NCBI GenBank assembly: GCA_032622095.1
Contig: CP136064.1
Span: forward strand, 255,233,863 to 255,297,862
DNA: 64,000 bases
From: Siphonodentalium dalli
Lineage: Eukaryota > Mollusca > Scaphopoda > Gadilida > Siphonodentaliidae
Reading direction: 5' to 3'
In this document: positions 24,682 through 34,541 of the stretch, piece after piece
How positions within the stretch are numbered: position 1 is the first letter of the stretch
How the letters are laid out: each line of letters begins with the position of its first letter
Made by a program: the position numbers and the translations under genes
The notes under the pieces: generated by a model
Databases searched by the model: none
The model's input: only the letters and a program-made list of their open reading frames with translations
Told to the model about the DNA's origin: nothing

Positions 24682-24812
24682 TTGCGCAGTGCAGGCACAC
24701 AATCTTCAATATTCAAAATCTTAACAGGTTTTTGCAGGTGGAATAGTGCCCTATATTTAGTAACATACACATGTTTTGGTTTAAATTTGATTTTTGGAAA
24801 TGAATCCGATGT
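24682..24812 (-). other. Exon-like segment, possible 3' exon of the Helentron transcript
   Basis: On the minus strand it is bounded by a pyrimidine-rich acceptor (CCTTTTCCCTTTCTCAG) and a GTAAGT donor. Only one frame is open over all 131 bp. It begins TSDSFPKIKF and ends in VPALR plus two bases, with a phase-0 start. That matches the phase-0 donor at 26,442, so splicing from the Helentron exon would stay in frame. The next acceptor downstream (24,446-24,448) would then give AAG-TGA-TAA, an immediate stop. I do not recognise the peptide. It could instead be an exon of a host gene whose intron hosts the Helentron. Confidence 0.4.
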
Positions 24813-25739
24813 CTGAGAAAGGGAAAAGGTGTTTTATAAAGAATATACAAATAATCCAATGTTGACATGAAAATACGGAAGATTAATCGACCAAAAATAG
24901 TTAATTTCACATGCTTCTTAAAGGTAGCATAACACGATTTCTGGCCATTTTCACCATTTTGAGGGGGATACTGCATCCGCTGCACTATGGTGATTAATAA
25001 ACAGCACATGAGTGCTTGGTTAAAAGATAGAGAAATGATCAGAGCATAACCTTTTCGCAGGAATTGCCTCACAAGTTGAATTATCTCCCTTAGATTGACT
25101 TTGAAAAATATTAATTTTAACCATTTTTTGGCTGAAATTGATTGTCTTCGTTAACATAGCTAACGATGATAGAGCGCATGCCAGTTTATAACCATCTTGT
25201 GAGTCGATAGATAATCAAATATATTAAAAAAAGAAAACAAATGTTATATCAATTTTTAAATTTTGTCTTCCAAGTGCAGACGACTGTTTTCAAGGGAGAG
25301 AAATCAAGATCTTTTCCGGTGGAGTACTACCACACAGAGCTGGCCGACATCGAATTCCAAAAACATACATCAAATTCAGACATCTCATTTTGTATACTAT
25401 GGTACCTTTATAAAATAATTAAACCATCAAACCATTACTGCCAGGTATAACAGAGGCTAAACTGACAGTTATAGCTCTTATTTTGTAGACTTAAAATCAT
25501 ATTTTCAGCCCTCCTACAAGCCAAACAAATTGTACACACCAATGCCAAGCGGTACCCTAAACTATGATGCCACACGGCCCATTTTATACATATATGGGCA
25601 TAGAAACAGGAACTTTAGGAAGGGGTCTGATTAATCAACTAGTGTTTGATTAGCTCTTGTCAACTAATGGACTCCTGAATATCCCAAACAATTTCAACAC
25701 TAGATACAAGGGGTACGCATCCAAGATGCTATGTCAAGT
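24813..25739. other. No supported gene
   Basis: Holds the 25,408-25,535 repeat shared with 17,001-17,110. A plus-strand open stretch at about 25,270-25,385 (TTVFKGEKSRSFPVEYYH) has a possible acceptor (CTTCCAAGTGCAG) but no donor and no recognised family. Confidence 0.4.
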
Positions 25740-26307
25740 TTATTGGCAGTCGAAAAAGACTGCCAATAACTTGGCAATAAGGCCCACACAAGGCTCAAAA
25801 TGTCGGACAAACCTGGTTTTCAAACTCGTCCGGATGAGTTATTGTTGCAAGAGACTCATACATGTATATCAAATATGGTTTGAATCAGTTAATATTTAAT
25901 TGAGTTATCGCACTAACAGTGAAAAACATGCTAAAAATAGACAAAATAAGGTCCATAAATCCAGGGACAAAATTTGGACAAACCTGGTTTTCGAACTCGT
26001 CTGAGATATTGTTGCAAGAGACTCATATATCAAATATAGTTATAATCAGTTAATATTTGATTGAGTTATCGAGCTAACAGGTGATTTAATTGCAAAAAAG
26101 TCATCAAAGATGGAGAACTGTTGTCAAAAAGTTTGGACGTGATCCATTTTCTACAGGCAGTAAATAGTTATTGGGAGCAACTCATATCCCAGAATGATTT
26201 TGAATCCATTCACAAATGTCAAAGTTATAAGGCATTCTTTAGGTCCGCCCACCACCGCCCGCCCGCCCGCCCACCGACCATAAGTCGAGTTTTTCAAAAA
26301 CTCGACT
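25740..26307. repeat. Repeat bounded by perfect hairpins
   Basis: The left hairpin (25,740-25,769) is a 12-bp stem TTATTGGCAGTC / GACTGCCAATAA. The right hairpin (26,283-26,307) is a 12-bp stem AGTCGAGTTTTT with a one-base loop, following a CCGCCCGCCCG run. Two diverged units (ACAAACCTGGTTTTC, TTGCAAGAGACTCAT) lie between. It sits just 3' of the Helentron exon. Confidence 0.6.
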
Positions 26308-26433
26308 AAAAATAGCAAAAAAAGTATAGGGATCTTAATGTTGTTTTATACAGTTTTATATTGAATAAATTTGAAAATAATATAATATGTAATTGAAATA
26401 TACCTATAATTTTAAGGAATAATTAAATGAACT

Positions 26434-29400
26434 TCAACTTACAGTGGTGTTTACATCAATGGCAATTCCCTCGTGATAACTATAATATTCAGAGAGTCTG
26501 CTGCAAGATACAGAGAGTTCTCCTTTAAAGTAGACATGATCCAACAGAGTGCCGCCTTCTGTTGTAGGGAACTTGATAATTTGTTGAAAACCTTTGCTTT
26601 CAATGAGTGTACTTAGAGAAGAATTTTGTAAGTCATTCTGATTAAAGTCGCCTATCAGGAGCACATTTGTGTAATGTTCAGCTACTGCACAAATCTCATG
26701 TATTTTTGGCGTGAACACTTTTACCGCATATTGTGGAGGCCTGTATATTACAACCAAGAGTAAATCTAAATTGTAATTGTATGTGCAAATGTGTTCGAGA
26801 TTGATGAGACCAATCTGAGTTCTGCGGAAGTCTGATTCATTGCTCACATAAACCCCAACACCACCATGTTCTTGTTTTTTCATTTTCTTAAAAAAATTTG
26901 TGGACTCGTCAAAACATTCAGACCTGGCAGTGTGATGAAACTCATAATCATCTATATCATATCTCAAACTTCCTATATCGCTGGGGGCAAGCCACGTTTC
27001 AACGAGAGCTATACAGTCAGCAGTAAAAATTCTTTGATCTGCTTTAAGATCTTCAAAATGACATGATAAACCTTCAATATTGTGCAAAATGATTTTTAAA
27101 CATTGGCCAGATGAGGTTTTCTCAGCTTCAATGAAATCTGGCATTCTATTGAGTGCTTTTGAGACTTTTTCATCACAATAGATCTTATCAGTGATTTCAT
27201 GAGATTCACAATTTATTATTGAAAGTCCTTCAAGTGATGTCACTCGACTCAATGCAACATAGGCCATACCAGGGGAGAATATATTTTTCAGTGAGATAAC
27301 AGCCTTGTCCAGTGTAATTCCTTGAGCCTTATGAATTGTACATGCATATGACAACGTCAATGGGAACTGTTTCCTCACAGTTACTTGGCTACTTCCAATG
27401 TGATGTTCATCTGGTACAATTTCAATCGTTCGCATTTCGCCTTCTAGCCCAGAAAGTCTTTTCCTTCCAACTCTTTCATTGTCAAATCTGATATACACTC
27501 TTTTCATATCTATATCAACATTTTCAAAGTTTTTCAAATCTATCACAGTTCCAATAACGCCATTCACCAAACCATCATCAATATCTAGATTCTTCACCAA
27601 CATGACTCTGCAGCCTTCAGCTAGGACAATGGAATGAGGCAAGTAGGTTTTCAACTGCTTTGAGGTACAGGGTCTGTTTAGTCTAACAGTAACTCCAGTT
27701 GCCTTATTTGTTTTGTAATCCTGAGCATCAATGGTGAAAAGATTACTGCAAACTTTCTGCAACATTTTTGTGTTGTGATCGCCGACCTCGGCTTTTGTGC
27801 TGGCTAATAGTAATGCTTCTCCAACATCTCTATTTATACAACCAGACAACATATCAACATCCTGTGGCAACAGACGTTCAGCTCGATATTTGGTTCTACA
27901 CCTGTTTAGCATGTATGCAAAATCAGCATCATCTTTCTGTCTCATGATTTTGTCAAGAATGGCAATGGAGAAGCGTTTGTCCCAGAGTTTACGTCCAGGC
28001 ACCCTTGAAAATAGTTTGTCTTCCTCTGAGACACAAACAGGTGGAATCTGATAGAAGTCACCTACTGCTATAACAGAAACTCCTCCAAAGCAGATTTTGT
28101 CATTTCCACAAGTTCTCTTTATCTGGTTCAATCTCTCGCTCACATAGTGCAGTAGATTATATTTGATCATAGAAATTTCATCTATTATCAATAGGAGAAG
28201 AGAGCTTAATTTACACCTCATGGTATTCATAGTGTTTTCTTTTAGAGGCACACATCTTTCACCGAGAAATAATGGAATCGAGAATGCTGTATGTAGAGTT
28301 GTACCTCTAATGTTGAAGCTTGCACTACCAGTGGATGCTGTCAACAAAACAACAGTGTCATCTGGGTTGTTGGATATTTGGGATAGCAGCCGGTTCATTT
28401 CATAATACAGACATTTTATCAGAAGAGATTTTCCAGTGCCTGCTCCACCAGTTAAATGTAGAAAGAATTGTTCTGGATTTTTTCCGTGAATTTTATCAAG
28501 GCACCAGTTGCGTACTTTATGAAATATTTTGCTTTGTTGCTCATTCAGAGTTCTCATCAGTGGCAGAATTTCACTTTTATCATAGACATCATAATGTCTT
28601 TCATTCCTAGATTCAGATGGAATATTGCCAAACTCATTTTTGCAATCAATATTTTCATCCTGTCCAACTGTTGATACTGGCATATTTGAATCATCCAATC
28701 TGTCTACTTCTGACTCAGGACACATATTAGCCCATGCATCTTCAGGATTGACTTTGTGGATAGAATCCTGGGCATTATCAATTGCACTAGCATTTGCATC
28801 ATAATGCTTTCTGTTGTCCTCCACTACAGATTTCACAGTGCAAATGTCATTCTCTGATCTAATGTTTCCAGACTCATAAAAGTCCATGTACAATTGAAAT
28901 GGACTTGGCTTCAGTTGTTCTTTATTACGATGGGGCAGGTACAGTTGTAGCATGCTTTGGTAGAACTTCTCGCGTTCCTTTTCTAGTACAAATCTAGGAT
29001 ACTTTATGACAGCTGGACTTGACTTTGTTCTCTTTTGAACATATCCAAGTTCATTCTGTAGTCGGAACACAGTTGCTGTTATTTTATCCTCAGCACAATT
29101 CTCAGCATTCTTGGGAAGTTGACTTTTACAGAGAACTCTATACTCTGAACAAAATCTAGCCAAACACATTGACTTGAACTCAATCAGCAGTGGTCTTGCT
29201 TCATATCTCTCAGTGATGTTAATCATCCAAACTCGTTCAGAGTCTTCGTTTATTTGATCCAGAGGAAGACTTATTCGGACAGGATTCTCCCCAAGAGGTA
29301 TCCACACAACATTTCTTGAACATTCTTTAAGGGGCAGTTCACAAACTCTGAAGACACTTTCAATGGCCGACACATTTCGCTTGTTTAGGTATGTTGATCC

Positions 29401-32400
29401 AAGCTTTCTCATTGTTTTCTTAGCGGACAAATTCCCTTTCTCAGCTTCTTTTTTAGTCTGTTTCAAAAATGATCCCATTGTTTTCTCATTCTTTGAGATG
29501 TAGCTAATGATATACACAACACAACTGTATGCATCCAATACATACTGAATGTCAAGATTGGCATTCCAGCATCTTGAGAGATATGCATTGTATTGATTAG
29601 TCCACATGTCTTTAGGTGATCTTTTGAGAACAACAGTATTGCGTGTAGACAATCGGCTCAAAGCTACTTCCAAGTCAGACTGGTCTACATTAGCCTTATC
29701 AAGTAGTTCCTTGCAACTTGTTATCTCCTCATTCTTATCTAGCAGCAGTTTCCATAATGACTCAACTAATGTTTTTGCATTTTCCTTCTCGGTTTGATGT
29801 TCTTCAGTTTCCATACTCTTCGCTCTAGCAATGAATGACTCCTCAGATGGTGGCCTGGGAAAATTAAACCTGCAGGTTGTTCCTCGTTTGCGACAAGATG
29901 TTGTGTGGTTCTTGCTATGTTGTTGCACACTTTTAACTATGTCAAACAATTCTGGATCAGTTTCCTCATCTGGTGTAAGACAGGTTATGTATTTATCAAT
30001 GAATGCAACCACAAGAGCATCATTGTCAACATCAAACTGAGGCGCATTATCGATCCAAATCACACAATGCCAATGCGGTCTAAACTTGTCAGAATTTTCT
30101 TCCCTGATGAAGAAATCTTTAACTTTACCGATAGGTTCGGACTCTGACATAATCACCTTTTTGAAAAACTTGTGGAATCTATCTGAAAGCATTCTTGCAA
30201 CAGTCACAGGATTTGATTTCAGAATTTTGCACTTTTCATCCCAGTCCAGTTTTTCAAAAGTCCTTGTGTCATTCTGTTGAATCAAAATAGTTTTTATAAT
30301 CTCAGGCCATCGGAACTCAGCTGTAGAGAAACTTGTGAACCACGTTGGTATACCAACCATTCTTAACATAGCAAATAGATCTTTCTGGCAGTTTTCCCAG
30401 TATGCCGGACTACTTCTTATGGTCTTGAGAAATCTGTATGCCTGATCACTATTGAGTAGTTCGTCTCGCTTCTCCTTGTCTCTCAGATCACTACCAGTTA
30501 TCTCTGATCCGTCACTTGACTTAGCATTAGATTTTCTACAAGCAATAGAAATCTGGGACAGTACCTGCTGAAGCTCAGATATATACTGACTGAAGAATAT
30601 GTAATCTGTGTCCCTCGCAAACCTATTATCCACATGCATCAGTCTGTGCTTAAAATATTGTGCCAATGTTAACCGCACTTTTCGTTCACTCTTAAATGTA
30701 TGCTGCCCTTCAGGAAATTGTTTTGGAAATGCTTTACCTTCTATGTCCTCATCACCGAGCATGTACACTGGTTTGTTTCCTTCTGCTGGTGCAACATCAA
30801 ATATCTCATCACTGTGGCTATCAAGTACAAATTGACCGATATCCTCTGGTTGCAGACATGAATCAACAGGAAATGCAGAGTCGCGAGCACCATGTTCATT
30901 CTCAGAATCACTTGCACTGTCTGATTTATCATCAGTAACATCCTGTTCCATGTCAGATTCAGAATCAGTCGAGTCTGAGCTTTGGTCATTGTCCATGTTT
31001 GCTTCATTCCATCGTTCATCAATTGTTATATCCTTGAAAAACTTGTTGTGCCTTTTAAGATAGGACAAAGCAGTGATAACCCTCTTTGTATTCACATATT
31101 CATATTCATAATAACCCTCATAGCACATCTTCCGTTTCAATTTTACTCGAAGTAACGAACTTGTGTTTTCGGGCCTTGGCAAGACATCTGCAGTTTTACT
31201 CATATCAGTAGGGACACAAACTACTGAACCTCGAATTCCTTCTTGTGAACCTCTGGGTAACTTAACGATCTTTTTGAAGGGAAGTAGTGGTGCTATGAGG
31301 TGGCATTCTAGTCGGTTTATATTTGCGATCTCTTCAGGTATTGGATCAAGTTCCATGTCATTAACAAAAGAACCAGAGGGAATCTTTCCTTGCTGAATTT
31401 TGCGATGACAAGTATAGCAGATCCAGAGTTTGCTGCATGGCCTCTCAAGAAACTGACAATTATTAGGGCATTCATCCGAGCATTCATGCAAATACTTCTT
31501 AGTGATGCACTTCTTAGCAATAGCATCAACATTGGAACCTTTTAGACTATAGTTATCTAAATTACATCTCGTCACCTGGTTTTGAAACAAAACACGGTTG
31601 CAGCTGGCACATACATACTCAGGTCCATGTGCGGTTTCCTCCCTGAAGGATTTTATTACATTGTCTATTATTGACAGGTGTTGTATCCTCTTTAACATTT
31701 GACTCTTTTTGGCAAGTAGTAGGTTTTTTCGATATGCACTAGATATTCTGTACTTCCTTTTGATGCTGTTAATGAGATTATTCCTGAACTGAGAATTGTT
31801 TGTATACTTGGCTTTGGAATAACTCATAAGTTTCTTTCTGAACTCACTCTGTGTGGCATACTTGGCTTTGGAATAACTCATAAGTTTCTTTCTGTACTCG
31901 CTCTGTGTGGCATACTTGGCTTTGGAATAACTCATAAGTTTCTTTCTGTACTCGCTCTGTGTGGCATACTTGGCTTTGAAATAACTGATCTTTTTCTTTC
32001 TGAACTCACTCTGTGTGGCATACTTGGCTTTGGAATAACTCCTAAGTTTCATTCTTAACTCACTGTTGGTGGCATACTTGGTAGCAGAACGTGTCTTCAC
32101 ATCAGATCTAAATTGTTCCTGATTTTTGTACTTATCTTTTGAATCCATGCGTGCCCTGAGCCTGAATTCCTTGTTATTTTGATATTTATGTACAGACTTG
32201 GCTTTCTTTTCCAGTTTCAATGCTTTGTTAGTAGCATAGTTCTGTTGTTCCCTTTCATTCTTAGCTGTTTTGTGAGAAGCCTGGTATAAAGACACATATT
32301 CATTGCGACTTCCTGTTTTATTTTGATTTCTCACCTTCTGCCTTTTATGGTGAACAGTAAATCTGCTTTTGTTTTTTGTCTTTCGTTTTTTCTGAAACGA

Positions 32401-34521
32401 TGGTTGTTTGAATACTTCGGGATTATCGGTCTGATTAGTGAGTCCTATTTCACAATACTTGTCAGCTTGTAATTTCTGATATGATGGATGGTCCATTATT
32501 TTGGGTTTACAAGTCTGATCATCGCAGCTGGTAAGAGATTTACTTTTTCTCACAGAGTCTTGTCTGACAGCCAATACAACATTGTAGTGATTACCATTTA
32601 AATTCTGTAAAAATATCATTTCAGGATAAGATATTCTTGAACTGTTAAAGCTCTTTGGGGGATATTTCAGCCATGAAGTTGTGTGTATCATGATATAAGT
32701 ATTGAGAAGATCTGCCATAGCAAGTACTTCCATTTCAGTTGCCCAGGTACCTTCATCCTTCATCTTGGTATCATGTAGATATTGTGTGATGCTTGAAAAA
32801 GTAGGTCTCAACCACTTTTGAAATTTCAAACTTCTATCCTGCATGTGCTTGATGACTTTACCTCTAAGGTCAAGGTGAAAGTTCTCAGAACCTGTTAAAG
32901 CATAAGATATGGCTCTGAAGAAGCAATTGCCATCTCCATCAATCTGTCTTGTCAAGAAGTGGTCACTAATCAATTGACAATGTCCATATTTTATTTCATC
33001 ATTCATAGTGAGTCCTATTTCATGACACTTCACAGCACGAGATTTGTCACGCAATGGGTTAAATATGACAGCACTAGCATCAGTTTGTCCAGTTATCACT
33101 AGATTATTCTCAGGGTCATTAGAAGTTTTAACATTGAGACCAGTGAGGTCAATCTGCTGTCTCCCAACCTGATTCATTGACAGAAGTAGTTCACCAAAAT
33201 GCTCAGCAACTTCATTCAGGTTATTGAACTTCAATAAAACACTGGTTCCATCTCCATCTACTAGGCCTTGATCGTTACGTGCATGAGAATCAATCATGAA
33301 GTACTTGTTTCCTATACCAGTTTTGCCAATTATTACGGTGAATATCAGGAATGTTGCAAAACAATAATCAGAGACTTCAAAAATTGACTGTAATGCATCT
33401 ATCATTGGGATAATACCCCAACTAATCTCATCTTCATTTGATGAAAATACAGAAGCTTGAACAGGGATTTTGATATCAAACAAGAATTCTGTATCAAACA
33501 CTGTGTATATTTTTGGAAGTTCTTGAACGTCAAGAAATTTTAAATTTATTAGTGTGATCTTCTCCTGATGTGGTAACTTTTTTCGTTCATTAATGACAAA
33601 CGAATACATCCTTGAACCATGATTTATCACTTTGTCCATGTCAGACGTATTCCACAAAAAAATATTTTTAATGTGAGAGTAAGCAGCAGCTAGTAAACAG
33701 ACAGCGGCACATTGGTTACCAGCAATTAACCCGAATAATGCTGTATTACCCTGGCTATAATTACCTTGGATTGAAGACATGTCCATTGCACATTCATCAT
33801 CTTGATTCAGTGGTTGACTGTAGGTGCATGTTTTGGTACTGACGATTTTGGCATTATTGATTTCATATTTATCGCAGTCCTGTTTTTTTGGTGCAATGTT
33901 ACTCAAAACAACGCTGCATGACTTGAGAAGGCCATGAGGTATATTTCCAACATCAAAAGAAGCAGATTCAAACTTCGCACCTGAACTCTCACTTACATTT
34001 GTATAGCCACTTGTCCTATTGGCATTTGTATGATTTGCACTGTTTGTAAGATTAAGTTGGGTTTGTGTGTTAACACTGTTTGGGTTTGTATGGTTGATAA
34101 GACTTGTTTGGATGAATCGTCCATTGCGGGTTTGCATGTTTTCATTCTGAAGTTTGCTTTGCCTGGTTTGTGGTTTGTTTGTAGTTTGTTTGTAGTTTGG
34201 CAGATTAGCAGTTTGGCAGATTGGCAAATTAGCAGTTTGGCAGATTGGCAGATTAGCAGTTTGGCAGATTGGCAGATTGGCAGTTTGGCAGATTGGCAGA
34301 TTGGCAGGTTTGTTCGTAGGTTTGTAAGCAGGTTTGTTCGTAGGTTTGTTCGTAGGTTTGTTCGTAGGTTTGTTCGTAGGTTTGTTCATAGGTTTGTTTG
34401 TAAGCAAGTTCGTAGTTTGCTTTTTACCTTTTGTTTGCTTCTGTTCCTCACGTTTCTTCGTCATTAGTCGTCTGATCCTCTGTCTTCTCAGATTGTCGCT
34501 TACCACTCTTTTCTTCGGCAT
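26434..34521 (-). CDS. Helentron (Helitron2-type) Rep-helicase polyprotein with C76-like and OTU protease domains and C-terminal endonuclease
   Basis: Rolling-circle transposon protein. Residue numbers count from the upstream in-frame Met at 34,566; the likely start is Met16 (34,521), because a CAG splice acceptor precedes it. Seen in order: basic NLS-like stretch (16-50); TNKP and NLPICQTA repeats (55-125); C76-like protease (about 260-450: Q272, C286, D426-x-H428); OTU protease (about 540-665: D545, C548, H660); 18-residue repeats (about 770-930); Cys-rich stretches (about 985-1050) and a DUF6570-like region; acidic stretch (about 1190-1225); Helitron Rep with HWH at 1498-1500 and tyrosines Y1685/Y1689; PIF1 helicase with GGAGTGKS (K2046), DE 2129-2130 and the HKAQG and ALSR motifs; EEP nuclease (N2496, E2523, D2640/N2642, D2676, H2698). 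The open frame has no stop and every catalytic residue is kept, so it looks recently active. Expected reaction: single-strand nicking, unwinding and strand joining in the nucleus. The roles of the proteases are unknown. Element termini were not identified. Confidence 0.95.
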   Translation of the reverse strand: MPKKRVVSDNLRRQRIRRLMTKKREEQKQTKGKKQTTNLLTNKPMNKPTNKPTNKPTNKPTNKPAYKPTNKPANLPICQTANLPICQTANLPICQTANLPICQTANLPNYKQTTNKPQTRQSKLQNENMQTRNGRFIQTSLINHTNPNSVNTQTQLNLTNSANHTNANRTSGYTNVSESSGAKFESASFDVGNIPHGLLKSCSVVLSNIAPKKQDCDKYEINNAKIVSTKTCTYSQPLNQDDECAMDMSSIQGNYSQGNTALFGLIAGNQCAAVCLLAAAYSHIKNIFLWNTSDMDKVINHGSRMYSFVINERKKLPHQEKITLINLKFLDVQELPKIYTVFDTEFLFDIKIPVQASVFSSNEDEISWGIIPMIDALQSIFEVSDYCFATFLIFTVIIGKTGIGNKYFMIDSHARNDQGLVDGDGTSVLLKFNNLNEVAEHFGELLLSMNQVGRQQIDLTGLNVKTSNDPENNLVITGQTDASAVIFNPLRDKSRAVKCHEIGLTMNDEIKYGHCQLISDHFLTRQIDGDGNCFFRAISYALTGSENFHLDLRGKVIKHMQDRSLKFQKWLRPTFSSITQYLHDTKMKDEGTWATEMEVLAMADLLNTYIMIHTTSWLKYPPKSFNSSRISYPEMIFLQNLNGNHYNVVLAVRQDSVRKSKSLTSCDDQTCKPKIMDHPSYQKLQADKYCEIGLTNQTDNPEVFKQPSFQKKRKTKNKSRFTVHHKRQKVRNQNKTGSRNEYVSLYQASHKTAKNEREQQNYATNKALKLEKKAKSVHKYQNNKEFRLRARMDSKDKYKNQEQFRSDVKTRSATKYATNSELRMKLRSYSKAKYATQSEFRKKKISYFKAKYATQSEYRKKLMSYSKAKYATQSEYRKKLMSYSKAKYATQSEFRKKLMSYSKAKYTNNSQFRNNLINSIKRKYRISSAYRKNLLLAKKSQMLKRIQHLSIIDNVIKSFREETAHGPEYVCASCNRVLFQNQVTRCNLDNYSLKGSNVDAIAKKCITKKYLHECSDECPNNCQFLERPCSKLWICYTCHRKIQQGKIPSGSFVNDMELDPIPEEIANINRLECHLIAPLLPFKKIVKLPRGSQEGIRGSVVCVPTDMSKTADVLPRPENTSSLLRVKLKRKMCYEGYYEYEYVNTKRVITALSYLKRHNKFFKDITIDERWNEANMDNDQSSDSTDSESDMEQDVTDDKSDSASDSENEHGARDSAFPVDSCLQPEDIGQFVLDSHSDEIFDVAPAEGNKPVYMLGDEDIEGKAFPKQFPEGQHTFKSERKVRLTLAQYFKHRLMHVDNRFARDTDYIFFSQYISELQQVLSQISIACRKSNAKSSDGSEITGSDLRDKEKRDELLNSDQAYRFLKTIRSSPAYWENCQKDLFAMLRMVGIPTWFTSFSTAEFRWPEIIKTILIQQNDTRTFEKLDWDEKCKILKSNPVTVARMLSDRFHKFFKKVIMSESEPIGKVKDFFIREENSDKFRPHWHCVIWIDNAPQFDVDNDALVVAFIDKYITCLTPDEETDPELFDIVKSVQQHSKNHTTSCRKRGTTCRFNFPRPPSEESFIARAKSMETEEHQTEKENAKTLVESLWKLLLDKNEEITSCKELLDKANVDQSDLEVALSRLSTRNTVVLKRSPKDMWTNQYNAYLSRCWNANLDIQYVLDAYSCVVYIISYISKNEKTMGSFLKQTKKEAEKGNLSAKKTMRKLGSTYLNKRNVSAIESVFRVCELPLKECSRNVVWIPLGENPVRISLPLDQINEDSERVWMINITERYEARPLLIEFKSMCLARFCSEYRVLCKSQLPKNAENCAEDKITATVFRLQNELGYVQKRTKSSPAVIKYPRFVLEKEREKFYQSMLQLYLPHRNKEQLKPSPFQLYMDFYESGNIRSENDICTVKSVVEDNRKHYDANASAIDNAQDSIHKVNPEDAWANMCPESEVDRLDDSNMPVSTVGQDENIDCKNEFGNIPSESRNERHYDVYDKSEILPLMRTLNEQQSKIFHKVRNWCLDKIHGKNPEQFFLHLTGGAGTGKSLLIKCLYYEMNRLLSQISNNPDDTVVLLTASTGSASFNIRGTTLHTAFSIPLFLGERCVPLKENTMNTMRCKLSSLLLLIIDEISMIKYNLLHYVSERLNQIKRTCGNDKICFGGVSVIAVGDFYQIPPVCVSEEDKLFSRVPGRKLWDKRFSIAILDKIMRQKDDADFAYMLNRCRTKYRAERLLPQDVDMLSGCINRDVGEALLLASTKAEVGDHNTKMLQKVCSNLFTIDAQDYKTNKATGVTVRLNRPCTSKQLKTYLPHSIVLAEGCRVMLVKNLDIDDGLVNGVIGTVIDLKNFENVDIDMKRVYIRFDNERVGRKRLSGLEGEMRTIEIVPDEHHIGSSQVTVRKQFPLTLSYACTIHKAQGITLDKAVISLKNIFSPGMAYVALSRVTSLEGLSIINCESHEITDKIYCDEKVSKALNRMPDFIEAEKTSSGQCLKIILHNIEGLSCHFEDLKADQRIFTADCIALVETWLAPSDIGSLRYDIDDYEFHHTARSECFDESTNFFKKMKKQEHGGVGVYVSNESDFRRTQIGLINLEHICTYNYNLDLLLVVIYRPPQYAVKVFTPKIHEICAVAEHYTNVLLIGDFNQNDLQNSSLSTLIESKGFQQIIKFPTTEGGTLLDHVYFKGELSVSCSRLSEYYSYHEGIAIDVNTTVS
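26437..26442 (-). other. Splice donor GTAAGT just before the Helentron stop codon
   Basis: The last sense codons read ACC-ACT-GTA-AGT followed by TGA. The string ACT|GTAAGT is a strong 5' splice site in phase 0, five residues after the domain's last catalytic stretch. The exon from 34,521 to 26,443 is exactly 2,693 codons. The printed stop is therefore probably intronic, and the C-terminus would continue in a downstream exon. Confidence 0.6.
31805..32060 (-). repeat. 54-bp tandem repeat inside the Helentron coding exon
   Basis: Four to five nearly identical 54-bp units encode the 18-residue motif KYATQSEFRKKLMSYSKA. More diverged units extend to about 32,250. The frame is preserved throughout. 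Confidence 0.85.
34195..34400 (-). repeat. 12- and 24-bp tandem repeats in the Helentron N-terminal coding region
   Basis: A 24-bp unit encodes NLPICQTA (about four copies) and a 12-bp unit encodes TNKP (about seven copies). Both keep frame. These are likely length-polymorphic. Confidence 0.85.
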
Positions 34522-34541
34522 CTGAAAAAGAAAAAGAAAGA
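34522..34541 (-). other. Splice acceptor directly before the Helentron ATG
   Basis: On the minus strand a run of C/T (TTTCTTTCTTTTTCTTTTTC) is followed by AG and then at once by ATG of the Met-Pro-Lys-Lys start. This is a textbook polypyrimidine tract plus CAG. It argues that translation starts at 34,521 in an exon preceded by a 5' non-coding exon, and that the 15 upstream in-frame residues are intronic. Confidence 0.7.

Noticed and set aside
34030-34467. Plus-strand 145-codon frame across the Helentron N-terminal repeats
   Set aside because: It is an antisense shadow of the TNKP/NLPICQTA tandem repeats.
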